A DNA stretch of 64,000 bases from NCBI GenBank assembly GCA_937995335.1, contig CALKIH010000060.1:62001-126000 (forward strand), written 5' to 3'. Each line of letters opens with the position of its first letter. Positions within the stretch are counted from its first letter, which is position 1. Positions 53,760 through 62,717 of the stretch are shown one piece after another. Under the pieces are notes generated by a model, which made no database searches, was not told the origin of the DNA, and saw nothing but the letters and a program-made list of their open reading frames with translations. The position numbers were made by a program, and so were the translations under genes. Origin of the DNA: UBA2357 sp002344625. GTDB lineage: Bacteria; Pseudomonadota; Gammaproteobacteria; Burkholderiales; Rhodocyclaceae.

Positions 53760-53785
53760 GGCGTAGCGGCCGCTCTCGCCCTTTT
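53760..53785 (+). terminator. Weak stem-loop terminator after the sulfatase gene
   Basis: GGCG-T-AGC and GCT-CT-CGCC pair around GGCC with small bulges, then CTTTT follows. It lies 61 bases past the stop of the LtaS-like gene. The stem is imperfect and the T-run short, so efficiency is doubtful. The rest of the 215-base gap up to the OmpA-like gene contains an AT-rich segment near 53795-53820 suited to a promoter, without clear hexamers. Confidence 0.35.
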
Positions 53786-53913
53786 ACACGACATCGAATT
53801 GGAATTAGTGGAATAATCCGCCTCACCGCGTGCAAATCCTGGCGACGCCCTGCTCGCGTTGCAGCAGTCGGGGCGTCCGAATCACATCGGTCCTTTCGGA
53901 GAGAAACCAATCC

Positions 53914-54567
53914 ATGAAGAGCATATTGATCGCTACGACGCTGGCCGCCCTCGTCGTCACCGGCTGCGCCAACAATCCCTATCAGGGTGAATCCGCCAAC
54001 ACCGCCACCGGCGTGACGATCGGTGCGCTTTCCGGCGCGCTGCTGGGGGCTGCGGTTTCCAGCAAGAGCGACCGCGGCAAGGGCGCAGTGATCGGTGCCG
54101 CGGTCGGCGCGACCGTCGGCGGCGTGGTCGGCCACCAGATGGATCAACAAGAAGCGGAACTGCGCCGCCAGATGCAAGGCACCGGGGTCGAAGTGCAGCG
54201 CGAGGGCGATACGATTCGCCTGCAGGCGCCCGAAAACATCACGTTCGACACCGGGCGGGCAGACGTGAAGCCACAGTTCCGCCCGGTGCTCGACCAACTC
54301 GCCTACAGCATCTCCCAGTATCCGAACACCCTGATCCGGGTCGAAGGCCACACCGACTCGACCGGCTCGGCTTCCTTCAACCAGACCCTGTCCGAAAATC
54401 GTGCCAGCAGCGTAGCGAGCTACCTGCTGCAGCGCGGCGTTGCGGCCAACCGGATCGAATCCATCGGCTACGGCTTCACCCGTCCGGTCGCCGACAACGG
54501 CACCGCCGCGGGCCGGGCCCAGAACCGCCGGGTCGAGATCCTGATCATACCGCTCCAGCAGCAATAG
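53914..54567 (+). CDS. OmpA-family peptidoglycan-binding lipoprotein
   Basis: 217 residues. A lipobox (VVTGC, Cys18) is followed by a glycine-zipper segment (about 33-78: GVTIGALSGALLGAAVSSKSDRGKGAVIGAAVGATVGGVVG), which probably inserts into or packs against the outer membrane. The OmpA C-terminal domain (95-215) has VEGHTDSTGSASFNQTLSENRASSV and the GYGFTRPVADNGTAAGRAQNRRVEI block that holds meso-diaminopimelate. It anchors the outer membrane to peptidoglycan (YiaD-like). GGAGAG lies upstream of the start. Confidence 0.9.
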   Translation: MKSILIATTLAALVVTGCANNPYQGESANTATGVTIGALSGALLGAAVSSKSDRGKGAVIGAAVGATVGGVVGHQMDQQEAELRRQMQGTGVEVQREGDTIRLQAPENITFDTGRADVKPQFRPVLDQLAYSISQYPNTLIRVEGHTDSTGSASFNQTLSENRASSVASYLLQRGVAANRIESIGYGFTRPVADNGTAAGRAQNRRVEILIIPLQQQ

Positions 54568-54585
54568 TCCGCCCGGCGCTGTTCC

Positions 54586-54606
54586 GGCCCATGCCCATCA
54601 TGGGCC
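54586..54606 (+). terminator. Perfect hairpin after the OmpA-like gene
   Basis: GGCCCATG (54586-54593) and CATGGGCC (54599-54606) pair exactly around CCCAT, 19 bases past the stop. No T-run follows, so it may stabilise the message end or act with Rho. The remaining 180 bases to the next gene contain no element I can name; a GGGGTTTTC at 54727 follows a GC-rich stretch. Confidence 0.45.
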
Positions 54607-54786
54607 GGCCGGGCCCTGGATGCCTCCGGTGCTGCGATGCCTATGACCGTCGCGGCACATTGAAACCCCGATCATCCCGGCATCGCACCAACACATACCT
54701 CGCCCGGCCCGACGCTCGACCGGCGGGGTTTTCATGGCGCGTGCCCGCATGGTTGGGTTTGCAGGATCACCTCGAGCTCACATGCC

Positions 54787-56067
54787 ATGTCCCGATACGA
54801 AGAACATCCGCTGCGCCGTACCCTTCACGACGAGATTCACGCCCGCCCGCCGATACCGCTCGAGGTCCCGGAATGCGTGGCCTTTTTGGCTTTTCTGCAT
54901 GTAGACGGCAGCGTCGGGCGCGAAGACGTACATCTGCGACAACTTGCACAGCAGTTGGGACTACCGGAGCCGTCGACCGAATCGGGGCACGTGATTCTCG
55001 AATCCGCCGAGTTCCGGCTGAAATGGCAGCGGCACAACGAGTTCTCGAGCTACGCCTTCTTCCGCCGCATGTATCCCGGCGATTCGAGCGACGTCGATGC
55101 GCTGCTGGCGGTCCCCACCGCTTGGCGCGATGCCATACCGGGACAGTTGATCGCCGCGGTCCAGGTCGAGGTCAGGCCAATATCCGAAGTGCCTCCGGAC
55201 AGGTTCATGGGCCAGCTTTCGCTGACCGGCCAGACCCAGGTCGCCGCACAGGTTGCCGACGGCGCCGCATGGGTATTCACCGATTTCCAGCTTCATGATG
55301 GTTTTTCGCGCTTTCTGCTGGTGGACGCGTCGCTCACGCCGCGCCAGGCGGGGCGCACCGTGCAACGCCTGCTCGAGCTCGAAACCTACCGGGTCATGGC
55401 GCTCCTGGCATTTCCGGTCGCCAAGCAGGTGGGGCGTCTGCTGTCGCGCACCGAAGACGAACTGGCCGACCTCATGGATGCCATGGGCGCCGCGCAATCG
55501 TCGGAGGACGAGCGCAAGGTCCTCGCCCGCCTGACACGGCTCGCGGCCGACGTCGAACGCTCGGTTGCGAAAACCACCTATCGCTTCGGTGCCGCCGCGG
55601 CCTATTATCGTCTCGTTCAGCAACGCATAGACGAACTGCGCGAGCTCAGACTGAGCGGCTACCCGACGATCCGCGAGTTCATGGAGCGCCGCCTCGCGCC
55701 TGCGATCAACACCTGTGCCGCGATCGCACGACGCCAGGACGATCTTTCGGCGCGCATCGCGCGCAACTCGCAGTTGTTGCGTACCCGGGTCGATATCGAG
55801 CTCGAGCGCCAGAATCAGGAATTGCTGGCCCAGATGAACAATCGGGCGAGACTGCAGTTGCGGTTGCAGGAAACGGTCGAAGGCCTGTCGGTGTTTGCGA
55901 TCACCTATTACGGCTCGCAGTTGGTGAACTATCTCGCCAAAGGGGCAAAGGATTTTCTTCCGGTCACACCCGAAGTGCTTACCGCGATCTCGATCCCGGC
56001 CATCGCGATCGCCGTCCATCTCGCCGCGCGCCGCACCCACCGCATGCTTTCCAAGGAATCGCCCTGA
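54787..56067 (+). CDS. DUF3422 family membrane protein
   Basis: 426 residues. The N-terminal HPLRRTLHDEIHARPP is the hallmark of DUF3422; a central NEFSSYAFFR and a large helical part with heptad character (about 215-370, INTCAAIARRQDDLSARIARNSQLLRTRV region) follow, and the C-terminal end has one or two membrane segments. The layout resembles a membrane-anchored coiled-coil protein of unknown function. It is followed directly by a strong bidirectional terminator. Confidence 0.85.
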   Translation: MSRYEEHPLRRTLHDEIHARPPIPLEVPECVAFLAFLHVDGSVGREDVHLRQLAQQLGLPEPSTESGHVILESAEFRLKWQRHNEFSSYAFFRRMYPGDSSDVDALLAVPTAWRDAIPGQLIAAVQVEVRPISEVPPDRFMGQLSLTGQTQVAAQVADGAAWVFTDFQLHDGFSRFLLVDASLTPRQAGRTVQRLLELETYRVMALLAFPVAKQVGRLLSRTEDELADLMDAMGAAQSSEDERKVLARLTRLAADVERSVAKTTYRFGAAAAYYRLVQQRIDELRELRLSGYPTIREFMERRLAPAINTCAAIARRQDDLSARIARNSQLLRTRVDIELERQNQELLAQMNNRARLQLRLQETVEGLSVFAITYYGSQLVNYLAKGAKDFLPVTPEVLTAISIPAIAIAVHLAARRTHRMLSKESP

Positions 56068-56076
56068 TCGCAGGGC

Positions 56077-56110
56077 GAAAAAAAGCCCGCAGCGCGGGCT
56101 TGCTTTTTTT
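56077..56110 (+). terminator. Strong bidirectional intrinsic terminator
   Basis: AGCCCGC (56084-56090) and GCGGGCT (56094-56100) form a perfect stem with a three-base loop; TGCTTTTTTT follows on the plus strand and a run of seven A precedes it, giving a T-run on the minus strand. It lies between the convergent DUF3422 and FlgO-type genes and would stop both transcripts. Confidence 0.9.
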
Positions 56111-56126
56111 GCCGGTTCGGCTGGAT

Positions 56127-56681
56127 TCAGCGCGTCTGCAACAAGCGCTTGACGTCGCGATCGTTCGGCAACGCGTAGTCGTGCGCGCGAAGGATGCGGC
56201 TGTCTTCGGTACGGACGAGCTTGAGGCTGATGTAGGTCAGGTTGGCCGCCGTCGAATAGGTGCCGACCAGCACCATGGTGGCGCTGTGCGAACGCGCGAT
56301 GTCCTTGATCTCGCGCGACAGGAGCAGCTCGCCGGTGCCCTCCTGCACGAATACATCGCCCCTGAGCTTCAATTCCTTGACATTCAAGCCCCGCATCACC
56401 AGTTGCGACGCATACTGCTCGGACAGGGTTCTTCCCAGCGGGGCCGACACGCGCAGATCGTTGATGTTCACGACCGTAGCCACCAGAATCGGCGCATCGC
56501 CGAGATTCGTGGCCTGCAAACCCGAAACCAGCGCGTCGACGGCGGCAGCGTTGTGCGCCAGGAATCTGTCTTGAGCGATCGACTCGTAGGTTGCCTCGCC
56601 CCGATCGGTCGCGGGCGTCGGGGTCATGCAACCCGCCAAGACCGCCGATGCGGCCAGCGTGACAAGCAGGGAGGTCTTCAT
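56127..56681 (-). CDS. FlgO-domain lipoprotein
   Basis: 184 residues with lipobox VLAGC (Cys18). The domain from about 35 to 180 (AAVDALVSGLQATNLGDAPILVATVVNINDL, LGRTLSEQYASQLVMRGLNVKEL, GTYSTAANLTYISLKLVR) matches the FlgO fold, known from an outer-membrane lipoprotein needed for flagella in Vibrio. No flagellar genes are near, so another envelope role is likely. The start overlaps the upstream gene's stop (ATGA at 56678-56681), giving a coupled pair of lipoproteins. Confidence 0.78.
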   Translation of the reverse strand: MKTSLLVTLAASAVLAGCMTPTPATDRGEATYESIAQDRFLAHNAAAVDALVSGLQATNLGDAPILVATVVNINDLRVSAPLGRTLSEQYASQLVMRGLNVKELKLRGDVFVQEGTGELLLSREIKDIARSHSATMVLVGTYSTAANLTYISLKLVRTEDSRILRAHDYALPNDRDVKRLLQTR

Positions 56682-57208
56682 TGGCCCACGACCTCCATGA
56701 CCTTGGCGAACGGTGCCGGCGAACCACTGGCAAACAGCCCCACATTCTGTCCCTGGATATAGTAGACGTCCGTCTTGCTGGCGAGGTAGCGGTTTCCGCT
56801 CGACACGGCCACCGTCAGGATCAACTCCGACTCGCGCGGTTCGTTGCCATCATGCCGGATCACGATGGTGGAGTAGTCCACCTTGACCGCGCCTTCGGGC
56901 GACTGGCGCACCGATCTGCCACTCTGGACCAGCTCGGTGATCAGGAATTGACGGAAGGCCTGATCGAACTCGGATGCGTAGTCGTATTGCGCGACGAAAA
57001 GATCCGCATCGGCGCTGACGCCCGCCTGGCCGAGTGCGCTGGCAGTCTGCACGACCGCCTCACGCGCGAGAATCTCCCAATGCCCCGCGGAACGGACATC
57101 ACGCTGGTAGCTAGTCTCGAAAACTTGTGGAATCGGCGTTGCACACCCTGCCAAGGCAGCAACCAGCCCAGCAAGAGCCGTCAATCTTGCAATTCTTGAG
57201 AGCGACAT
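56678..57208 (-). CDS. Uncharacterised envelope lipoprotein, partner of FlgO-type protein
   Basis: 176 residues. A signal peptide ends in the lipobox AALAGC (Cys22). The mature part has no recognised family with certainty; the block GVSADADLFVAQYDYASEFDQAFRQFLITELVQSG and the final VYYIQGQNVGLFAS suggest a compact alpha/beta domain. AGGAGC stands seven bases before ATG 57208. It overlaps the FlgO-type gene by four bases, and the two products probably act together at the outer membrane. Confidence 0.65.
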   Translation of the reverse strand: MSLSRIARLTALAGLVAALAGCATPIPQVFETSYQRDVRSAGHWEILAREAVVQTASALGQAGVSADADLFVAQYDYASEFDQAFRQFLITELVQSGRSVRQSPEGAVKVDYSTIVIRHDGNEPRESELILTVAVSSGNRYLASKTDVYYIQGQNVGLFASGSPAPFAKVMEVVGQ

Positions 57209-57421
57209 GAAAGCTCCTAGAGGAACTGTGAAGTCAAACACCAAACGCGCGCACTTGTATGCCCGGAAGATACCACATGGCAACCGAAATGCAACAAGTC
57301 GTTACGTAGCAAACACTAGAGTGCGACTTTGAACCCGATACAGGAAGTTCGCAAGCCCTTTCTTGCCGCAGTTGCGCCGTCCGTCCAGCGGTCGGCGCGG
57401 TCAAAAACCACGCCGCAGTTC

Positions 57422-57427
57422 TATAAT
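57422..57427 (+). promoter_or_regulatory. purC -10 element
   Basis: A perfect TATAAT lies 28 bases upstream of the purC GTG start, followed by a T-rich stretch (GCTTTTTTTGCG). The -35 region 17 bases upstream (GGTCAA) is poor. The 246-base gap 57209-57454 also contains an inverted pair AAGTCG and CGACTT (about 57296 to 57335) whose role is unknown, and it must include the promoter of the minus-strand lipoprotein pair. Confidence 0.6.
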
Positions 57428-57454
57428 TGCTTTTTTTGCGCTGGATGGATTGCC

Positions 57455-58393
57455 GTGTCCTCACCCCTTTTCGAGTCTAAGATCGACAGCCTTCCCTTAC
57501 TCGGCCGCGGCAAGGTCCGTGACATCTACGCCGTCGATGACGAGCGCCTGCTGATCGTTACCAGCGACCGGCTTTCGGCATTCGACGTCATCCTGCCCGA
57601 CCCCATCCCGGACAAGGGCCGCGTGCTCACCGCAATGGCAAATTTCTGGTTCGAGACGCTCGCTCACATCATTCCGAACCAACTGACCGGGTTCGTCCCC
57701 GAAAGCGTCGTGGCCGACTCCGAGCGCGACCAGGTGCGCGGACGGGCACTGGTGGTCAGGCGCCTCACGCCGCTACCGATCGAGGCCGTGGTGCGCGGCT
57801 ATATGATCGGATCGGGTTGGAAGGACTATCAGGCGACCGGGTCGATCTGCGGCATCCAGCTGCCCCCGGGGCTCAAACAGGCGGCGCGGCTTCCGGCACC
57901 TATCTTCACGCCCGCGAGCAAGGCCGATGCCGGCGATCATGACGAAAACATTTCATTCGAAGCGGCGCAAGCGCGCTGCGAGGCGGTCCTGGCCAAGGCG
58001 CTCGAGGGCACCGGGGTCGGTGGCGCCACCCTTGCCACCCAGGCGCGCGATGCGGCCCTTGCGCTTTATGCCGAGGCCGCGGCCCATGCCGCCCGCAGAG
58101 GCATCATCATCGCCGATACCAAGTTCGAGTTCGGTGTCGACAAGCATGGCACTCTGCACCTGATCGACGAGGCGCTCACACCCGACTCATCGCGCTTCTG
58201 GCCGGCCGAGCACTACGCCGAGGGCATCAGCCCGCCCAGTTACGACAAGCAATACGTACGCGACTACCTCGAGACCCTCGACTGGAACAAGACCGCGCCC
58301 GGCCCGGTGCTGCCCGCGGATGTCATCGCCCGGACCGCCGCCAAGTACCGCGAGGCGTTCGAACGCCTGACCGGACGACATCTGCCCGCCTAG
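57455..58393 (+). CDS. purC: SAICAR synthase PurC
   Basis: 312 residues, the longer form common in betaproteobacteria and yeast. LGRGKVRDIYAVDDERLLIVTSDRLSAFDVIL holds the ATP-binding loop; IEAVVRGYMIGSGWKDYQ, IADTKFEFGVD and LIDEALTPDSSRFW complete the substrate and metal sites. It joins CAIR with aspartate in purine synthesis. GTG 57455 is the start, as the family begins at SPLFESKIDSLPLL; the frame continues upstream through the promoter. GGATGG precedes the start. Confidence 0.95.
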   Translation: MSSPLFESKIDSLPLLGRGKVRDIYAVDDERLLIVTSDRLSAFDVILPDPIPDKGRVLTAMANFWFETLAHIIPNQLTGFVPESVVADSERDQVRGRALVVRRLTPLPIEAVVRGYMIGSGWKDYQATGSICGIQLPPGLKQAARLPAPIFTPASKADAGDHDENISFEAAQARCEAVLAKALEGTGVGGATLATQARDAALALYAEAAAHAARRGIIIADTKFEFGVDKHGTLHLIDEALTPDSSRFWPAEHYAEGISPPSYDKQYVRDYLETLDWNKTAPGPVLPADVIARTAAKYREAFERLTGRHLPA

Positions 58394-58448
58394 AACTCGG
58401 CGCCGATCGCGAACTCGAACCACCACCCGACCCTAGCAAGAGCACAAA

Positions 58449-60506
58449 ATGACCAATCCCCTACTCGACTTCTCGGCGCTGCCGCGCTTCGACACGATTC
58501 TTCCCGAACACGTCGAGCCCGCGATCGGCCAGCTCATCGGCGAAAACCGCGCGCTCATCGAACGACTGGTCGCCGCCAGCGAGCCAGCGAGCTGGGACGG
58601 CTTCGTCGTCCCCATGACCGAAGCCAGCGAACGCCTGGGGCGCGCATGGGGGGTGGTCGGACATCTGCACAGCGTCAATGACGTGCCGGAATGGCGCGAC
58701 GCCTACAACCGCATGCTGCCCGAAATCTCGGCTTTTTACGCCGACGTGGGCCAGAACCTCGCGCTGTTCGAAAAATACCGGCAACTGCACGACAGCCCCG
58801 AGTATGCGAACCTGCACCCGATCCGGCAGCGCATCCTCGACCACGAGTTGCGCGACTTCCGCCTGTCGGGTGCCGAACTCCCCGACGCGCAAAAGCCGCG
58901 CTTCAAGGCCATCCAGGAGGAGCTTTCCGCACTGGCCGCCAAGTTCTCCGAAAACGTGCTCGATGCAACCAATGCGCATGCGGAATGGATCGAGCGCGAG
59001 GCGGACCTCGAAGGCATTCCCGAAGACGTCAGGTCGGCCGCCCGCGCCTCGGCCGAAAAGGCCGGCAAACCGGGATGGCGATTCACCCTGCAGATGCCCT
59101 CTTACCTGCCGGTGATGCAATACGCTGCCAATCGCGACCTGCGCGCACGACTTTATCGCGCCTATTCCACACGTGCCTCGGAGTTCGCGAATGCCGAGCT
59201 CGACAACGGCCCCATCATCGGCCGCATCCTGGCCTTGCGCGCCGAAGAGTCGCGGATGCTCGGCTACACGAGTTTCGCCGAGGTGTCGATGGTGCCGAAG
59301 ATGGCCGACTCCCCCGAACAGGTGCTGGATTTCCTGCGCGAGCTCGCGGCCAAGGCCAGACCCTTCGCCGAGAAGGATCTCGCCGAGCTGACCGAGTTCG
59401 CCCAGCGTGAATGCGGTCTTGCCCAGCTCGAACCGTGGGACGTGAGCTATGTGTCGGAGAAACTTCGCCAGGCTCGCTATTCGTTCTCGGAACAGGAGGT
59501 CAAGCAGTACTTCCCCGAGCCCAAGGTGATCGAGGGGCTGTTCGGGGTGATCCGCCAGCTCTATGGGGTGGACATCTCGTCCGAAGAGGCGCCGCGCTGG
59601 GATCCGAGCGCGCGCTTCTTCCGAATCCAGCGCGACGGCACCTTGATCGGGCATTTCTATCTCGACCTGCACGCGCGCGAAACCAAGCGCGGCGGCGCCT
59701 GGATGGACTCGGCACGCAGCCGCTACCGCAACAGCGCTGGCGTACAGACACCGGTCGCCTACCTGGTCTGCAACTTCCCCGGCCCCGTCGACGGCAAGCC
59801 GGCCACTTTCAGCCATGACGATGTGCTGACGCTGTTCCACGAATGCGGGCATGGGCTGCATCACCTGCTCACCCAGATCGACGAGCTGGCGGTATCCGGC
59901 ATTCACGGCGTCGAGTGGGATGCGGTCGAACTGCCCAGCCAGTTCATGGAAAACTTCTGCTGGGAATGGGACGTGTTGTCGGACATGACCGCGCATGTCG
60001 ACACCGGCGCGCCGCTGCCGCGGGCACTGTTCGACAAGATGATCGCGGCGCGCAACTTTCAGAGCGGCATGCAGACGGTGCGCCAGCTCGAATTCGCGCT
60101 GTTCGACCTGCGCCTGCACCACGAACTCGACGCATCGGCCGGACCGGTGGCCCCGGACGAGGTCATTGCCCTGCTCGCCGACGTCCGCGCGGAGGTTGCC
60201 GTACTCGTACCGCCGCCATGGCACCGCTTCCAGAACAGTTTTTCGCATATCTTCGCGGGCGGTTACGCCGCCGGCTACTACAGCTACAAATGGGCCGAGG
60301 TGCTGTCCGCCGATGCCTTCGCCGCGTTCGAAGAAGCCGGTGCCGGCCGTGGCAGCCTGCTCGACCCGGTCACCGGAGAACGCTTCTGGCGCGAGATACT
60401 CGCGGTCGGCGGCAGTCGCCCGGCGCTCGAGTCGTTCAAGGCATTCCGCGGTCGCGAACCTTCGGTCGACGCGCTGCTGCGGCACAGCGGCATGGTGAGC
60501 GCGTGA
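58449..60506 (+). CDS. prlC: Oligopeptidase A (M3 metallopeptidase)
   Basis: 685 residues. The zinc motif HECGH is at 464-468, followed by the third ligand in the helix after HGVEWDAVELPSQFMENFCWE. The mostly helical fold with the closing FSHIFAGGYAAGYYSYKWAEV block is typical of oligopeptidase A. It degrades short peptides in the cytosol, including cleaved signal peptides. It begins 55 bases after purC and overlaps the stop of its frame with the next gene region by a GTGA. Confidence 0.94.
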   Translation: MTNPLLDFSALPRFDTILPEHVEPAIGQLIGENRALIERLVAASEPASWDGFVVPMTEASERLGRAWGVVGHLHSVNDVPEWRDAYNRMLPEISAFYADVGQNLALFEKYRQLHDSPEYANLHPIRQRILDHELRDFRLSGAELPDAQKPRFKAIQEELSALAAKFSENVLDATNAHAEWIEREADLEGIPEDVRSAARASAEKAGKPGWRFTLQMPSYLPVMQYAANRDLRARLYRAYSTRASEFANAELDNGPIIGRILALRAEESRMLGYTSFAEVSMVPKMADSPEQVLDFLRELAAKARPFAEKDLAELTEFAQRECGLAQLEPWDVSYVSEKLRQARYSFSEQEVKQYFPEPKVIEGLFGVIRQLYGVDISSEEAPRWDPSARFFRIQRDGTLIGHFYLDLHARETKRGGAWMDSARSRYRNSAGVQTPVAYLVCNFPGPVDGKPATFSHDDVLTLFHECGHGLHHLLTQIDELAVSGIHGVEWDAVELPSQFMENFCWEWDVLSDMTAHVDTGAPLPRALFDKMIAARNFQSGMQTVRQLEFALFDLRLHHELDASAGPVAPDEVIALLADVRAEVAVLVPPPWHRFQNSFSHIFAGGYAAGYYSYKWAEVLSADAFAAFEEAGAGRGSLLDPVTGERFWREILAVGGSRPALESFKAFRGREPSVDALLRHSGMVSA

Positions 60507-60508
60507 AC

Positions 60509-61000
60509 ATGCGCCGCGCCCTGGCACTAGCCCTTGCCGCCGCGTTCGCCAGCAACGCGGGCGCGGCCAAGGTCTATCAATGGACCGACGAACAGGGGCG
60601 GATCCAATATTCGGACCGCCCGCCGCCCAACGCCCCGGCGCAGGAAAAACGCGTGTTCGCTGGGAACCCGGGCCAAACTCCCGGCTATGCGGTCAGGCGC
60701 GCCAGCGAAGACTTCCCGGTCACGCTCTACACCTCCGCCAACTGCGGCGCGCTATGCGACAACGCGCGCAATCTGCTCGGAGAGCGTGGCATTCCCTTCG
60801 TCGAAAAGGTACTGGCGACGGCCGAAGACGGTCAGGCCTTCGAAGCCGTGTTCGGCGCCGCCCCGAAAGTGCCGGCCGCGACGGTCGGGCGAGAGAAGCT
60901 CAGCGGCTTCTCGGCCCGCAGCTGGAACGAGTTGCTCGACCTGGCCGGCTACCCCAAGGCAAACACGTCCACTAGCCCGCGCGGTCCGTCCGGCAACTGA
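60509..61000 (+). CDS. DUF4124 plus glutaredoxin-like periplasmic protein
   Basis: 163 residues. A signal peptide (1-18) is followed by DUF4124, seen as KVYQWTDEQGRIQYSDRPPP (20-39), then a glutaredoxin-like fold (about 66-150) that begins with FPVTLYTSANCGALCDNARNLL; the CGALC spacing differs from the usual CPxC site by one residue. AATVGREKLSGFS carries the cis-Pro-like loop. It may handle protein thiols in the envelope. ATG 60509 is two bases after the prlC stop; a GTG at 60503 overlaps that stop. Confidence 0.8.
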   Translation: MRRALALALAAAFASNAGAAKVYQWTDEQGRIQYSDRPPPNAPAQEKRVFAGNPGQTPGYAVRRASEDFPVTLYTSANCGALCDNARNLLGERGIPFVEKVLATAEDGQAFEAVFGAAPKVPAATVGREKLSGFSARSWNELLDLAGYPKANTSTSPRGPSGN

Positions 61001-61235
61001 CGGGCACCGTCGCCAGGCTTATTGCCAACCTGGCGCAAAAGCTCGCGAGCAGCAGGACCACCCCGATCCTGTCGGTGCTCGCACAGCGATCCATCTACAC
61101 CGGAAATACTTTCGGCATGGTGGCTGGCACCCATGTCCGACGTGAGGAGATCGCGCTCGGCACCGTTGACGGCGCGTAACAATCAGACGCCTACGCCCAC
61201 CCGGGTACAGTCGGGAAGTTTCACCCCATAACTCA

Positions 61236-61254
61236 AATAAGAATCATTCTTATT
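61236..61254. promoter_or_regulatory. Perfect 19-bp Fur-box palindrome
   Basis: AATAAGAATCATTCTTATT is an exact palindrome about the central C and contains the GAATCATTC core typical of Fur-box half-sites. It lies 63 bases upstream of the nearest hutW start. In iron-replete cells Fur would bind here and repress the heme operon. This agrees with the job of the downstream genes, release of iron from heme. Confidence 0.85.
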
Positions 61255-61260
61255 ACTATT

Positions 61261-61274
61261 TTGATTTATCTCAA
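61261..61274. promoter_or_regulatory. FNR-like TTGA-N6-TCAA site
   Basis: TTGATTTATCTCAA keeps both outer half-sites of an FNR/ANR box (TTGA and TCAA), with one inner mismatch. A TAGACT at 61298-61303, 23 bases downstream, would be the -10 of a class II promoter starting near 61309-61310. The anaerobic nature of the heme pathway makes such control plausible. If this start of transcription is right, the ATG at 61338 is a better translation start than 61317. Confidence 0.45.
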
Positions 61275-61316
61275 GGCCTGTATACCATTACCGTCCGTAG
61301 ACTGTCAGCCGTTGCC

Positions 61317-62684
61317 ATGACTCGCCAACCGCATACGATGGACCTCGATCTCGACACACATTTCGCAAGACTCGGTGGCGACCCCACACTCGACGCGTTC
61401 CAGGCACGCCGGGCCGTGCTGCCCTGGCGCAACAAACGCCCGCTGCCAGCCGACCAGGTTCCTCATGTCTGGCGGCAATTGTCCGATGCCGGCTCGCCGT
61501 CACCCGGTCGGCTTGCCTACGTGCATGTCCCGTTTTGCGCCAACCATTGCCTGTTCTGTGGCTTCTACCGCAACGCCCACTCGGACGATGCCGCGGCGCG
61601 CTACGCCGATCTGCTGGTCGCCGAGATCGAGCTCGATGCGCACGCCGCGCTGCCCGGCAGCGCGCCGATCGAGGCGGTCTATCTGGGCGGCGGCACGCCC
61701 AGCGCGCTCTCGGCGCACCAGCTCGAGCGCGTCCTGACCGCCTTGCGGGGCCATCTTCCGCTGTCCGAAGACTGCGAAATCACCCTGGAAGGCCGGATCA
61801 CGCATTTCGACGCCGACAAGGTCGAAGCCTGCGTGTCCGCCGGGGTCAACCGCATCTCGATCGGCATCCAGACCTTCGACACGCGGGTCCGGCGCCGCCA
61901 GGGGCGCAAGTCGTCGAGGGAAGAGGCGATCCGTTTCCTGGAGTCGCTGTGCGCGCGCAACGATGCGACCATCGTCATCGATCTGCTCTACGGGCTGCCC
62001 GGTCAGACCCCCGAGATCTGGCACGACGACCTGCGCACCGCCGTGGCGCTCGCACCCGACGGCATCGACCTGTATGGGCTGAACCTGATTCCCGGCACGC
62101 CGCTGCAGCGGTCGGTGGCCGCGGGAAAATTCCCGGTGACCTCGACTTTGTCAGATCGGGGCGAGATGTACCGCACCGGCAAGCGCGCGCTCGACGCGGC
62201 AGGCTGGGAGCAGCTCAACAACAGCCACTGGCGCCGCACACCGCGCGAACGCAGCCGCTACAACCTGCGCATCAAGGAAGGCATGGACTGCCTCGCCTAT
62301 GGCTCGGGCGCGGGCGGGCAAGTCGGGCGCTACAGCTATGCCGTCACCGGCGACCTCCAGGGCTACGCCGACGCCGTGCGCGGTGGCGACAAGCCCCTGT
62401 CGGCAATCCAGGTGGCCGACGACCTGCAAGCGGCACGGCACGCGATGACGGCGGGGTTCGAAGTCGGCCGGCTCGACATGACGGTTTTCCGCGGCATCGC
62501 GCCCGCCGCCAGCCATGACGCCTGCGACACGCTACTGCGGCAATGGCATGCGGCCGGACTGCTGGATTACGACGGCCGCATTGCGATGCTGACCACCGCC
62601 GGCCGCTTCTGGTACAGCAACCTGATCTTCGCCTTCGACGACGTCCTGACGGCCGTCACCGCAGCGGCCAGCCCCTGCGCCTGA
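61317..62684 (+). CDS. hutW: Radical SAM anaerobic heme-degrading methyltransferase HutW/ChuW
   Basis: 455 residues. The radical SAM cluster motif CANHCLFC (Cys74, 78, 81) is followed by the HemN-like GGGTPSALS and ISIGIQTFDTRVRRRQGR blocks, and by the HutW-type C-terminal domain. ChuW of E. coli O157 opens the heme ring without oxygen, using SAM as methyl donor, giving anaerobilin and free iron. HemN itself is excluded by the SRYNLRIKEGMDCLAYGSGAGG region and by the hutX neighbour. An ATG at 61338 is an alternative start. A Fur box lies upstream. Confidence 0.88.
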   Translation: MTRQPHTMDLDLDTHFARLGGDPTLDAFQARRAVLPWRNKRPLPADQVPHVWRQLSDAGSPSPGRLAYVHVPFCANHCLFCGFYRNAHSDDAAARYADLLVAEIELDAHAALPGSAPIEAVYLGGGTPSALSAHQLERVLTALRGHLPLSEDCEITLEGRITHFDADKVEACVSAGVNRISIGIQTFDTRVRRRQGRKSSREEAIRFLESLCARNDATIVIDLLYGLPGQTPEIWHDDLRTAVALAPDGIDLYGLNLIPGTPLQRSVAAGKFPVTSTLSDRGEMYRTGKRALDAAGWEQLNNSHWRRTPRERSRYNLRIKEGMDCLAYGSGAGGQVGRYSYAVTGDLQGYADAVRGGDKPLSAIQVADDLQAARHAMTAGFEVGRLDMTVFRGIAPAASHDACDTLLRQWHAAGLLDYDGRIAMLTTAGRFWYSNLIFAFDDVLTAVTAAASPCA

Positions 62685-62717
62685 TTTTTCCATCCAACAC
62701 GACGCGAGCAGACCACC

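Larger units (their letters stand above)
61001..61316. other. 316-base intergenic region before the heme operon
   Basis: It holds a hairpin CGCCAGG/CCTGGCG (61011-61035, loop of 11) just after the upstream stop, probably ending that transcript though without a T-run, then about 190 bases of ordinary GC-rich sequence in which I see no gene, and a sharply AT-rich segment from about 61225 to 61290 carrying the Fur-type palindrome and the TTGA-N6-TCAA site described separately. Confidence 0.6.
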
